Shown piece after piece: positions 32,813-43,727 of a DNA stretch of 64,000 nt. Each line of letters opens with the position of its first letter. Position 1 is the stretch's first letter. Source of the stretch: Pisaster brevispinus (Eukaryota > Echinodermata > Asteroidea > Forcipulatida > Asteriidae); contig JAMKCF010000001.1 of NCBI GenBank assembly GCA_023634235.1, positions 29,740,920 through 29,804,919 of the forward strand. Direction: 5' to 3'. A program made the translations under genes and the position numbers. The notes below the pieces were generated by a model. It did not search any database, was not told where the DNA came from, and worked only from the letters and a program-made list of their open reading frames with translations.

Positions 32813-33020
32813 GCTGTATACTGAGAGAGTTGCGATATAACTTGCTATCAGAAGCCGTTTTGTGTATAAATACAGAAAAAAACCACGTTGGCAAATACAG
32901 GGTGCCAGACTATTCTACTCGTTGGGTTGTGCTACATTTAGACCAAAAATGGCGTCCAGCAACCACGAGACCGAAGAAAACTGATCCCTCTATGCCACAA
33001 CTCTCTCAATACACAGCTCT
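32813..33020. mobile_element. MITE with gagagagttg ends
   Basis: tatactgagagagttgcgat and ccacaactctctcaatacac are inverted ends. The interior catttagaccaaaaatggcg is shared with the WDR76 3' UTR near 16590. Confidence 0.65.
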
Positions 33021-33599
33021 GGTTTGTCATGATTTATTTGACTTTATTGTAATTTACTGTAAATAGCTTGAATTCCATCAGTAGAAGTAGTTTGGAACAC
33101 TGGTTAGCAATGTGTAGGGCAACATAGTTTTGGTTTTGTTCGTTCAGTTGAGTCACATAATAGACATATAGGGAATGTAGAGTACAATAGGGGCCATAGC
33201 TTTTCTCAATCAGAGTTTAATGAGTTCTAGATAGCAAGGCTGTAACTGAAACAGCAGATGAAATTGTAGAACATAAAAACACTTTGATTTAGTTGTTTTC
33301 TTTTGTTTCAATTGAAAACCTAATTTTGATTTTCAGTTACTTATTTGACCAATCCACCCACATTTTTGAGAGAAAAAAACAGAGTTGAAAGTCTCAAACT
33401 TTGATTATTCTGAATGGACCCTTAAAGAAATGCAGTGTAATAACTGACGAGGCTACACTGCTGTAAAACAGAAAACATTGTTTAGATTTTAGAAACCTGG
33501 AAAATAAAAAAAATATATTGAAAACTTAATTAAGTACATAGTATTGTGCTCACCGATGTGTGTTAAGCACTGTATACTTTCTGAGAGTTGTGTTAAAAA

Positions 33600-33705
33600 A
33601 AATCCACTAGGCATATTACTCGGGTGGGATTCGAACCCACAACCTTTTCCACTCTAGGGCAGATATCTTAGCAATAGACTGCAAAGCTTGCCCAGAAGCT
33701 AAAGA
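33600..33705 (-). mobile_element. tRNA-derived SINE family D
   Basis: On the minus strand it reads ctaagatatctgccctagag and the B-box GGTTCGAATCCCACCCGAGT. Compare 32529-32720. Confidence 0.65.
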
Positions 33706-33779
33706 CAATTTGACTCTTAGCAGTGCGTACTGCAACAATTTTAATACATACAGTATGTTAAATTTGTATCAGAGATTTT

Positions 33780-33945
33780 TTTAAAAGAGGACCGTGTTTA
33801 GTTCACAAAGTAAAAAGAACTTTTGAGGTATGTTTGTGTGGATCATTATTTTCTACTTTTAAAACATCTTTCCAACCTTATTAATTTAACGTTAAACGCT
33901 TTTTACATCTCTTAGCGCCCAATCGGAAGTGAGCATGTCCCTTTA
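33780..33945. repeat. Repeat shared with 49855-50000
   Basis: gttcacaaagtaaaaagaac, ctacttttaaaacatctttc and a ccctttaa end match the stretch at 49855-50000 in order. Probably an old MITE. Confidence 0.45.
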
Positions 33946-34205
33946 ATGGTAGTGATCACCAACAGTTTAATGGTCAAATGTAGTTACATTCACACACTCA
34001 AAAATGAATTAACTCATTTTTTTAACATGTATTATTCACATCTGAAATGGAAGAAAAATGAGCCTTACAAACAAGTAGGTTGCATAGTGTTTAGTAGCCC
34101 ACAGGGCAAGTTGAGGAATGGTGTTACTAGCCCGTAGTAGTTTTTACTAGACAATGTAGGCCAGGCTAGTGTTAAGGGTGACCGCTAGTGTTAAGCACTG
34201 TACTA

Positions 34206-34582
34206 TTAAAGGCAAAGTATACCTTTGGTTTTTAGAACCGTGTGATTGTTTTAATCCTTTATAGATGTAGGTATATTACAATAAAACTAACCTGTGAAAA
34301 TTTCACTTCAAAAGGTCGCCTCTTTTTTTTCTTTTTTTTTCCACGCAGGATATTCCCTATAGGAATACACGATCTGAGAAACGTTATGGCTGTAACGCTT
34401 CTCAGATTCAAATTTGATGGGATAAAAAGTGATATATTGTTCCATAACCGCAGTAGATGTACTTCGAAGTGAAAAGTTTCTCAAAATGCATTATACTATC
34501 CAAAGCTGCTGTACTTCTTACCAAGTAAGTTTTTATTGCCATTCATTTTCAGAGTCATTACCAAACGTATACCTTCCCTTTA
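34206..34582 (-). mobile_element. TTAA-flanked palindromic MITE, minus orientation
   Basis: TTAA at 34206-34209 and 34579-34582. The ends aggcaaagtatacctttggt and aaacgtataccttccctt are the family termini. The central palindrome is at about 34380-34410. Confidence 0.85.
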
Positions 34583-34976
34583 AGGGTGACCGCTAGTGTT
34601 AGGTGCTGTATACTATTAAGTACTTTCCAAAGTCCTGTGAAAATAGTAAATGCTTTACAATTTAGCAACCCTGGTTTTTACGTTCTCGAGTAACAAATGG
34701 AAAAGCTTCTGTAGCCGGCAGCCAATTTCTAAGGGATTTATTTGATTTATAAATGGATGTTGGACTTTATTTCCCTTTTAAAAAAAATATTCCTCTTGAG
34801 AAATTGGTAGCTTTTTGACCTTTAAAATGGAAAACTCAAGCGCATATTTCATCGCAAGACAGAACTCTCAGGCACTCATCCCCAAAGGAACTAAAATGGA
34901 GTGTGTAGCGAGCAGCGTTGTCAAGACTACCATAAACCTGAAAATGACTTATTTTTCATGAAGTTGACACTTTATA

Positions 34977-35292
34977 CAGGGATGTGATTTCTCCGTTTTT
35001 AACCGGAATTTCTGGGGTTTTTTTTTTTCCCTAAAAAAAAAGAAGAAATTCCGGGGTTTTTTTGGCCCCCCCCTAATTTTTTTAATTTTATTTAATTTTT
35101 TTTTAAAGATCAAATTCATAAAAAAATGAAGATAAAACCATATAATAACGCCCCAGATTGCAGAGTAGGGCTTTTAAAACCAAAGATAAATATTAATATT
35201 GGGCTTCATGCTCGCGAGTTTTCGAGCTTGCATGCTTTCGCGCTTTGCGCTCAGAGTTCAGGTTTTTTTCTCAACAGCCTATCACATCCCTG
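34977..35292. mobile_element. hAT-like element with 7-bp target duplication
   Basis: CAGGGATGTGA at 34977 and TCACATCCCTG ending at 35292 are perfect 11-base TIRs. CTTTATA flanks both sides (34970-34976 and 35293-35299). The CAGGG-type terminus and 7-8 base duplication suggest hAT. The interior holds a segment (cagattgcagagtagggctt) also seen at 37250 and 58580. Confidence 0.8.
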
Positions 35293-35639
35293 CTTTATAA
35301 CAGTTCAAAGTGCCTGTGCCTCTCTGTATACATTCTGTCAACCCTTCTGGACAGGTAAGGGTATAATTTCACCTAAATTAAAGGAGATAAAGTGGCGGCC
35401 GGATACGAAATTTTAACCTAGCACATTTTGTACATTATATAGGCCCTATATACATCTTGTGTGTATAACAACTTTCTGGCTTGTGTACACTACATGTATG
35501 TTGCGCACTAAATGTTGCACAATGTGTTCTTCTATTACATTTTTTTTTCTTCCCCTCACCCCCCCCCCAAAAAAAAAATGAACAAAAAAAATGTAATCTT
35601 CAAGTTTGCTTGAGGTAAACTGCAAAATAATGCATGAAT

Positions 35640-35945
35640 GCACAGTACGCAACACACATAAAGTGCATTAATCGGACCGATAAGCGCGGCTGTACGCTCG
35701 GGGGGATGGACGTTAGCCCAAGATTCATATTGCCTTCCCCTAATTGAGTTCTAAGCGATCTGTTCCAGCAGATTGTTTTTTCATTAAGAGGCCACCTCTT
35801 AATTGCCTGTGTGTATAATTCAGTACGAAGACAGCGCGTGATGCTGTATCCTCACTTTGTGTGCACTACATGCATGGCTTGATTGTCGTTCGATGTGTGC
35901 ACACGTCTGGCACAGCGTCAGCTATTTACACATGTAGTCTTGCTC
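35640..35945. promoter_or_regulatory. Low-repeat island with a 9-3-9 inverted repeat
   Basis: ATTAAGAGG (35783-35791) and CCTCTTAAT (35795-35803) form a perfect inverted repeat with a 3-base gap, reminiscent of NK-type homeodomain sites. No family repeat is seen across about 300 bases. Function is inference. Confidence 0.3.
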
Positions 35946-37225
35946 TCTAATTTTAACCACCGGTGCCGAGGCGTAAGGCTAGCCCATGTTTAAAAAAAAA
36001 AGAGCAGAGAACCTTAGCGTACATGCTTTCCCAAGTACTGTCGTAAACAAGAGCTTTAAAAAAAGGTAGGACAGTTTAAGTAGTATTTCTGTTGTTGTTT
36101 ACTTTTCAATGTTGGTGGAATTTTACATCGGCGGGGTACAGTAACGCTGACCATCAGCAGTGATCATACTAATTAATTATGTAGCAATACATAGGCCTTC
36201 ATTCCCCGATCCTGTCAAAAGCTAGTTGAATACATTGTAGGTAGGACAAATTCAATAGGGTTTTTTTGGGGTTTTTTTTGTGTGTCATTGTCTGATGGAA
36301 TTTTATAGCCACAGGTACAGTAGCGTCTCAATTGATAGCGATCATACTTAATTAATTATGTCAGCTACATGGATATGGAGTACAGCAACTGATCGGCAAC
36401 GTGAGCTGAGTAATTCGTCATGTCTAGGCCATGACACTGAGTAGTCGGGGCTCGAAACATTTTTATTGAAATGTTAACACAATCGGGGAGCTGCCTGTTA
36501 TCGTACACAATGTACTTTGTGTTTCTTACATCGTGGTTCTATACAAAAAATTGTGAATGTAATTTTAAAGGGGGCAAGCACTCACTGTACAACATTGTGT
36601 TCTGCTACTTCTTAGGGCTTGAAAATTACATGGACCGCAGGCTCGAAGCCAGTGATTGTAGCATCAGTCCACGTAAACTCATATCCAGACAAGTCTGGCT
36701 GATTTTTAAAAATTTATTCTTTACTTTAGACAAACAATGTTCAAGCGTTCACTTGGCAGATACCTTTGAATTCTTCTCTTAGTTTATTATATATAAAAAC
36801 TGTGTAGATAGCTTTATTCCTTTTTTCTTCTTCTCATTTTGATTCTGGTCTAGTTACAAGCTGGTCTGGTTCAGATTGAGTAGAAGCCCCATGGTCTAGT
36901 GACTTTTCTCCCCAAAGTTTGAGCACTACCCTCGAACAAGTTATAATTTTTTTTTTTTTTATGGGACCTCTGCATTTCCCCTTATTAATGTGAGCTGAAG
37001 GAGGTGGTACAAATTCAAAATAATAATTTGAGAGGGCTCACTACATGCACAAGCTGGTGTATCGGCCAATATGCGCAATATGCTTTCAGATAATCGCAAA
37101 TTTCGGCCTATACGCAAAAAAAAAAAATTATATGTACATATTTTGGTTTTTTTAAGTAATTTCACAAAAAACATCAGGAGAAATTATATATACATATAAT
37201 TTTTTAAAAAGTAATTTCACAAAAA
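35946..37225. other. Mixed AT-rich DNA and old repeats
   Basis: 36061-36440 holds two diverged copies of a segment containing attaattatgt and gtacagtaac. 36600-36950 resembles parts of the repeat at 56200-56680. No gene is recognised. Confidence 0.35.
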
Positions 37226-37399
37226 ACCATCAGGAGAAATCTATGTAGAATGCTTCAGATTGCATTGTAGGGATTTTAAAACAAAGATAAACAACAAGAA
37301 GAAAACATTCTGAAGCCTTCAATTCAGCATGCTTTGGCCAAACATAAACAAGTTTGGGTCCAGAATGCCCCACTGTTTTGAAAACTTCTGAGGAGAACC

Positions 37400-37615
37400 C
37401 TGATGAGACATTTATGTAGGGATTAACGCAGGAGCCTCTATGCACGAAAGTAAATAAATTAATGAAGCAATTAGTTAAACAAATGTAGATTCAAACAAGT
37501 GAGTCTTTAAAAGTCCTTTGAAAAATCAGAACAGAGTCAGCTTGGGGAATAGGATCTAGTAAGTCATTCCATAATGAAGATGCAATGAAGTCGACCGTAG
37601 AATTTTATAAAAACA
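37400..37615 (-). pseudogene. LINE fragment, minus strand
   Basis: The complement has cttcattatggaatgactta, cccaagctgactctgttctg and aaagactcacttgtttgaat, in the same order as the LINE at 27730-28340. Frames are broken. Confidence 0.65.
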
Positions 37616-37619
37616 GTTA

Positions 37620-38166
37620 GTTAGCTGTTTCGCAGCGCAGCGAAACAGCTCTTGTTTTCATTAAAGTTGTTTTTATTATTTTTTTTATTTGTCTGTTTCA
37701 GTAAAAAAGGCTATTGACATAACGCACGTTCGGTCAAAGCGGCCTTTTGCATAGTTCCTAAAGAGCAATTGCAATGAAACTTTCAGTGATGAAAGGCATT
37801 GGTGCAATAATGATCTCAAAAACATGAGGTCATGATGACGCCATCACCTGTCACGTGACGTCATCTTAAAGGTTTCTATTTTAAATATTTGAAAATCAGT
37901 AACAAATCAGCCACAAGAGACCGTAGGTTTCTGTTTGCGGGATTGTATAGGAATAAATTAGGTCTTCATTTTATTCAGTGTGCGTGACCTCACATGACCT
38001 CTACTTCCGGTCGAAACCGGAAGTGCCTCAAATTCTTTTTTAAACAGGCTTGATACGTCATAACTGCTTTGAATACAAAAAAAACTTTCAAATTCAGTTG
38101 AGTAATTTGAAAAAGTTATGACGAAACAGCTCGGCATTTGTGCACAAATGCAATATGTCTAGTTTT
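37620..38166. mobile_element. Element with agctgtttcgc hairpin start
   Basis: It begins with agctgtttcgcagcgcagcg, an 11-base-stem hairpin (agctgtttcgc / gcgaaacagct). It ends near gacgaaacagctcggcattt and tatgtctag. About 545 bases, no ORF. It separates LINE-like pieces on either side. Confidence 0.5.
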
Positions 38167-38540
38167 AGTTTGCGTCAGTAAGGATTGGCCAGCAGAACGA
38201 AGAGGACAATATAATGTTAATTCTGCAGAAGATCAGATACATAGTCTGGAGATAGTCCATGAAGAGTTTTGAAAGTGAGGAGATTTAACTTTACAGAACA
38301 AATATGCGGTGCGCATTTTAATCGGGAGCCAGTGGAGTTCATGTAAGATTGTGATTAAGGAGTGCATGAGACGATGGAAGCAAAATGTACGCAGTCTGAA
38401 AACTGACAGTTAGTTTAAATGGCATTGAAAGTGAAAACATGAGACGTGATGTCATGTCGAAATCACTCTATGTGCTGAGTATTTACTTACCTAATGTATA
38501 GGCCCAAATTTGGTGCTGTGATCAATCTTAACTTTTTTCC

Positions 38541-38655
38541 GGCGTGTCGTGGTCGAGCAGTTAAGAGCTCCGGACTCGAGTTTCTGATCAGTAGAGTGTT
38601 GGTTCGAGTCACGGTCGAGGCACTTGTGTCCTCGAGCAAGATACTTTAGCCATAT
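38541..38655 (+). mobile_element. tRNA-derived SINE family A, truncated
   Basis: ggcgtgtcgtggtcgagcag, ttaagagctccggactcgag and a diverged B-box (ggttcgagtcacgg) are present. The body is missing. Confidence 0.75.
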
Positions 38656-38659
38656 GTTA

Positions 38660-40090
38660 AAAAACAAAAATTGCTTAGTACAGTAAAGTACACATGCCCA
38701 CAAAAAGTCTTTTCTAGTCTGTGAAATATGCTAACCTTAAGTTGGATTTGTCACTACCATAAGCAAATTTTGTTGTCTTATGGTAAGCTTAGACATGAAA
38801 TTGGTCCCTGATGTCAAATTTGTCTGTAAAAGGTACAGTAATACCATGGAGGTAGAAATAGTAAAACACTGTGCATTGTACACATTAAGCCAGTCTTGAA
38901 AGTGCAAGTGAGGACTCATTCAGAACACATTTTCTTTTGTAGACAAAACCATTAAACGTTCAAACAAACGTAATCCACTGGAAAGCCAGTGAATAATGTA
39001 CACATTGCATACATTATGTTCAAGGGCAGAGGAGCTGGGTTTGAGGTTTGAGGAGGGGGGGGGGGGGGTGAGGATGGTTGGCCAAAATTGATCCAGTGTG
39101 TTGTCTCATTACTGCATGTAGTTGTATTGATTTTCCTGGGGGGGGACACCCCCCCCCCTAGATTTGCAGATGCTGTCATGTTGTTTGAGCTTAATGTATT
39201 TATTATGAGGGAATTTCAATCGGCTATTTGACTTTTCCTGGAAAAAAGAAAAGGTATATGAAAAAATGAATATATTTGTTTAAACTACATGAATATTTAA
39301 ACATCTTGATCTCTCGGAATGCATGGATCAGGTCAGAACAAACCTCTTCCATGATAGATTTGTGGGCGATGATAGGATAAATCACCTTTTCACAGAGTAA
39401 ACAAACTCTGTGTTTCCACAGGTTCGTCTCTTGTAAATTGACAGACCTCTTCATAACAACATTTCAATCCGTCGTAGACTCGTTTAAAAGCTTGGGCGGT
39501 TTTTGATTTTGGGGTCCAGGGTATACTGTCGCCAAAATACAGCGGTCTTCGATATTACCGGGAACTTTTCGGATGGGGAAAAATACCCAAAGAAGCCCAA
39601 CAAACACCACGCATTGAATTGAGGCCAGACAATCATGGTTATTTAACAACAGGCTAGCGCTGAGCTTGTCTTTATCTTTTATTAGGACAAAAAGATTGAC
39701 TTGTTTTCAACATAAAACTTATCAAAATAAGCTTACTGTTCGTGCATCAGCGCTAGGAAATTCTCATGGTTGATACTTGATGAAAATACCGCGATCTATT
39801 TTCCGTGAGCTTACCCGTGTATAGGATGCTCGATTCGTGTCGAAACCAACCCAGCTTGGGAGGTAGTTTGAACCCTGTAGCAATTTACACTTGCAGCAAA
39901 AAAAAAAGCTGATTTCGCACCCCGGCAGTGTGGAAGCAGAGCGGATTTGAAACGTATTAAAATTGTATGAAGTCAACACACACGTTAGAATCTTGTATAG
40001 CTTTTGGCACGGATCGGTGTTTGATGGTGTGAAAAGGCCTGTAATGTTGTACTCAAAAACATTTTGTTGCTTTGTTTTTCACTTTGTTAA
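38660..40090. other. Unassigned region with G/C homopolymer hairpin
   Basis: A G-run lies near 39054. A G8-ACA-C9 perfect hairpin lies at 39138-39157. No coding exon was recognised. Confidence 0.4.
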
Positions 40091-40094
40091 AAAG

Positions 40095-40590
40095 AAGACG
40101 ACTAACTTATGTCCCCTAATTGAGTACTGTTGTCACATTTGGGCTGGGGCTTCTGCCTGTTATTGATCTTAATTGGATAGAAATATCAATTTTACAAGCT
40201 CTTTCCCACAGTAGGCCTGTAGCCAGCCTCTGTCGTTTCTACAGATATTTTCATAGTAAATATGCCAGCAGTGTGTCCCACCTGGGTCCTCCTATCACTC
40301 AGGGTGTTTTAGCATAACAGGCTTTCTGCTTCTTCTCACCCATACACTCTTACTTTGCTAAGATGTAGAACACAGAGCCATTCCAACAGCTGTATTCTAT
40401 GTACTGCAACTCTTTTGAACTCCTTGCCAGTGGTGCATGTTTTCCTCCATCCTACAATCTAAACTGTTTTAAGAAGAATAACACTTTCTACCTTTAGCTC
40501 CCTTGAGTTTTTTTCATCTTAAATATTTTCTTCTTATAGTCCCTTACCTAGAGTGGCTTTTAGCCTTGTTTAGGGCGAACTTACATGAAA
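40095..40590 (+). pseudogene. 5'-truncated LINE, longest copy
   Basis: In broken frames it encodes LIEYCCHIWAGAS, then ALSHSRPVASLCRFYRYFHS, then the family end shared with 15455-15783 at DNA level (ccatacactcttactttgct). L-(I/L)-EYC-x-H-(I/V)-W and SHRR-VASL-type motifs are typical of non-LTR reverse transcriptases. Several frameshifts and stops are present. Confidence 0.75.
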
Positions 40591-40734
40591 AATTAAAAAA
40601 GTAAATAAATAAAAAATGGTCTAAGTTATTTATAAGCATTTCTATCTTTTTAAAAACAAAAAAGGGGGGTGGGGGAGAATTTGTGTCCCCTCTCGAAAGT
40701 CGAAAGCATTATCCTCACTCTGGTCTTTGGCCCT

Positions 40735-40890
40735 GGGCCCAATTTCATAGAGCTGCTCAAGCACAAAATAGTAGCCAAGTACAACAAAATTATGCTTACT
40801 AGACTAAGGTTACCAGCCAAAAACACCAAGTCACATGTACAAGTTGTGACTGGTATCTTGCTCATTTTTGCTTCTGGCATCTCGGGCATT
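40735..40890. mobile_element. Truncated MITE of the gggcccaatttcat family
   Basis: gggcccaatttcatagagct starts it. The right end is missing after gctcatttttgcttc. Confidence 0.75.
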
Positions 40891-40934
40891 TTTCTAGCAC
40901 CCTGTTATGAACCGGACACCCGACTTTGTCTTTT

Positions 40935-41060
40935 TGGGGGTTCAGGTTGGAGCAGTGGTTCCTTTCCCTGCCTTTCACCGCTGTGGACCCTGGTTCGAAT
41001 CCCCCTCAGACCAGAGCCTTGCACTTGTGGATTGGGGTTGTCAGTCCCTACCTCATTGCG
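40935..41060 (+). mobile_element. tRNA-derived SINE family C, 5' part
   Basis: tgcctttcaccgctgtggac and B-box GGTTCGAATCCCCC, then attggggttgtcagtcccta. It is joined to a minus-strand family-B SINE. Confidence 0.7.
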
Positions 41061-41520
41061 TGGGTTTCGGTTTGAACAAAGAAAAATTGGCTAGAGCGGG
41101 ATTTGAACCTGTGACCCCCGGAATTGTGCTGGCGCTCTACCAACTGAGCTACTCAGTCGGTTTCCCTTGTTATTTGATATTTGAAATAAAAATTTGCATC
41201 CCCTTGAAGGTAATCCCTCTGCTACTGCTGCTCATGTTGTGTCGTAAACTTGGGTGTGATCCCTGATTTCCTGGCTATGCGGCAGTTACTGATTGAATGG
41301 CTTCTGACTGGCATTTCCCCCCCCCCCCCCCCCCCGAACTCAGATATTGACAAAATACGGAGACTGTCAAAGAAATTAGGGCTAGATAGCTCAGTTGGTA
41401 GAGTGCCGGCACGTTTCCAGAGGTTGCAGGATCAAATCCCACTCTAGTAATTTTGTCTGTGATCGATCCAAAAATAATTATCCAGTCAGTTTCCCTTGTG
41501 GTTTATTACTTGATAATAAA
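41061..41520. mobile_element. Two family-B SINEs in opposite orientation
   Basis: A minus-strand tRNA-like segment (41066-41160) is followed by a plus-strand long-form copy. That copy has leader 41167-41375, then gggctagatagctcagttgg at about 41381, B-box-like ggatcaaatccc and tail to 41520. A C17 tract at 41318 sits in the leader. Confidence 0.75.
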
Positions 41521-41890
41521 TATTATGTTAGTTAGAAGAGCAAGAATATTCAAATTTGTATAGGGAATAAGCTTCTCTAACCCTTCTGAGGGGTAAAGGC
41601 TTGATAATGATGTGAAAAAAGGCTTCAAACCACGGGTGTAATACAATTTCCTAGACTTCTATAAACTATTGGAGGGGTGCTGCACGATGCGTTGGATTAC
41701 GTAACCCCGTACTGCTGTGTTTAAATAACCCTTTAGAGACCATAGCGACCGCCAGCGGCTTGTACCAAAGTGCGCAGAGCGGCCGCAAATGGCGCAATAT
41801 ATGACCAACTTTTGCTCAAACAAGAGGGTCTTAGAAAAGGTGGGATCAAAGTAACATTTTCCGATGTTTCCCATGTAACCATAGAATCTA

Positions 41891-42069
41891 CAATAGACCT
41901 TATGCACATGACGTCATTTGAGTAGGGCGCCCTCGGCTAGAGGTCAAAAGAAGGATGCTCATTGGCTCACGCTCTGCGCCGCGCGTATAAGATGTGCGTT
42001 TTCCATTGTTTGGTCATCATTTTACCTCTAAGGTGGCGGCGTGATGACGTCAACGCATAAGGTCTATTA
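41891..42069. mobile_element. MITE with atagaccttatgc ends
   Basis: caatagaccttatgcacatg and acgcataaggtctattat are the inverted ends, and gacgtca motifs lie next to both. No ORF. Confidence 0.75.
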
Positions 42070-42215
42070 TAAAACAAAACCATCTGCTTCTTAACAATTC
42101 TCCTGACATTTTCCCTTGTAATAATAAGGCAAAAAAACACAAAAAGATTAGCAATGTCTGGGCGTATGGTGTTGACTATACAGTCATGAAAGGTCTCTAA
42201 AGTGTTAGACACCAG

Positions 42216-42495
42216 CGCCCAATTTCATAGAGCTGCAACAGGTGGATTTTGTGCTTATTGTGCGATTTCCATTTCATAGCGCTGCTAACCGTAAGCACAC
42301 GAAAAGGCGTGCTAACCTTCCAGTGCTTACTGTATGAAAATGAATGACGTTACAATGTAAATCCATGTGAACGCGCAAGCTGGCTGCCTGTATTTTTGGC
42401 TAACCTGTGAAATACGCTTATGCTTAAGTGAATTTGTCCTCCATAGCTAGCACCAAAATTTGCTTACCGTTAAGCAGCGCTATTGGCCCCAGTGC
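42216..42495. mobile_element. Compound MITE of the gggcccaatttcat family
   Basis: gcgcccaatttcatagagct at the left and gttaagcagcgctattggcc at the right. An internal second left end (catttcatagcgctgctaac) suggests insertion of one copy into another. Confidence 0.65.
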
Positions 42496-42780
42496 AGACA
42501 TGTGTACTTATTAGCCGACTAGATTTGCTTGAATCACGGGTACAGGAAACAACCTGTTTTCTTTGTCCCTGATTTCAGTCTCTATTGATCTCCGGGGCTG
42601 GTTTTTAAAAGAGAAACTGTAATTAGACGCGGAAGAAAATCAATCCGGGCACTCACACTAATGCAGCTTAACTAATCAATAGAATCCTTTGCGTCTGATA
42701 CAGACGCAATCTGTCATGGGAAATAGATGTTGGATGTTTATGCCGCAGCTGGGGCGTCTGTTGTGGTAGCGGATTTGGTG
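42496..42780. promoter_or_regulatory. Low-repeat island with ATCAAT motifs and a GTCTG/CAGAC palindrome
   Basis: TGCGTCTG (42690-42697) and CAGACGCA (42701-42708) form a perfect inverted repeat with a 3-base gap, combining two Smad-type half-sites. Three ATCAAT/ATTGAT motifs lie at 42584, 42639 and 42675. Regulatory function is inference. Confidence 0.3.
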
Positions 42781-42865
42781 GTCGGGGGGGGGGGGGAGGG
42801 GGGAAGGATTGGGGGAGGGGATATAGGGCATTGAAGTGGGATACAGGGGTAACAGACAGTCTAGG

Positions 42866-43060
42866 GCCCAATTTCATAGAGCTGCTCAAGCGCAAAAACA
42901 AGCGAAGCACAACAAAATCATGATTACCTGAATAAGGTTACCAGCCAAAACACCATTTCATGTGTACCTTCTGTGACTGGTATCCTGCTTATTTTTGCTT
43001 AGAAGAAATTATTTAAGCAATATTTTAAGCAATATTTTAAGCAGCGCTATGGAATTGGAC
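42866..43060. mobile_element. MITE of the gggcccaatttcat family
   Basis: gggcccaatttcatagagct and agcagcgctatggaattgga form the ends. The interior matches 8690-8882. Confidence 0.8.
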
Positions 43061-43069
43061 ACGGGGCTC

Positions 43070-43590
43070 AATTTTGGGAGGAAAATCCACTAGACCACCT
43101 ACAGGGCTTTTAGCTCAAAATGTTTACTGGACCAAAATTGTGTTTTGCAAGTCCAGATTCAAAATGAGAAAAAACTTCGCGATTCCTGGCAACGTGCATT
43201 TGGATGTTTTTATTTGAACAGTAATTGCACTAAGACATGTAAAAGAAGATTTATCTCATTTGTCGCTTTAGGTATACTTCAATACTCAATAGAACTGAAA
43301 GGTATTTTTCAGACTCAAAGTCAACTTTTGAGCATAATTTGTTTATGTTCAGGTTATTACACAGTGAGGTTCATGTATTGATATTTAATTGACAAAAAAA
43401 TAGTTAGTGGCCTGACGTTTCGACCCTAGCAGAGTCTTTGTCGAAGGCTAAAGAGAAAGACTCTGCTAGGGTCGAAACGTCAGGCCACTAACTATGTTTT
43501 TGCATTCCATAGGTCCTTTTGGTTGGTAAGCAGTTTGCAACAGCTAGTACTATTTTTCATCGATATTCAATTGACAAACACAAGACCCCC
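43070..43590. repeat. Repeat shared with 55755-56255, split by a foldback element
   Basis: gctcaaaatgtttactggac, gtaattgcactaagacatgt and ataatttgtttatgttcagg match 55755-56255 in order. The copy is opened at 43386-43560 by the hairpin element described separately. Confidence 0.7.
43395..43560 (+). mobile_element. Foldback retroelement with 39-base arms and 14-base target duplication
   Basis: Arms tagttagtggcctgacgttt... and the complement (43396-43434, 43451-43489) are perfect over about 39 bases. A tail follows (cataggtccttttggttggt). GATATTTAATTGAC before and GATATTCAATTGAC after form a 14-base direct repeat with one mismatch. Confidence 0.75.
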
Positions 43591-43725
43591 GTTTGCTAGG
43601 CAAAAAAAGAGCAGGATACCAGTCACAAATGGTACCTGTGACTTTTTGCTGGTAACCTAAATCCGGTAAGCATAATTTTTGTTGCGCTGAATTACTTTTT
43701 GTGCGAAGCAGTTTATGAAATAATT
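43575..43725. mobile_element. Partial MITE of the gggcccaatttcat family
   Basis: gagcaggataccagtcacaa and gcagtttatgaaataattgg show the right half. The left end is lost. Confidence 0.55.
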
Positions 43726-43727
43726 GG

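Noticed and set aside
35304..35354. A 51-base open segment between an acceptor-like aacag and donor cag|gtaagg
   Set aside because: The phase would suit the gene starting at 21496, but the acceptor lacks a pyrimidine tract, the segment directly abuts a hAT-like insertion and the peptide is not recognisable. Evidence is too weak to annotate.
40095..40590. Active LINE reverse transcriptase gene
   Set aside because: Only the C-terminal part is present, with stops and frameshifts. No catalytic F/Y-x-D-D region lies in the window.
41381..41455. tRNA gene with A-box gggctagatagctcagttgg
   Set aside because: It is a SINE family-B head; the B-box is mutated and no mature tRNA fold was seen.
43395..43490. 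Active hammerhead ribozyme
   Set aside because: The GAAAC part is present, but the essential CTGATGA box reads CTGCTAG, so this copy should not cleave. It is kept only as a possible relict.
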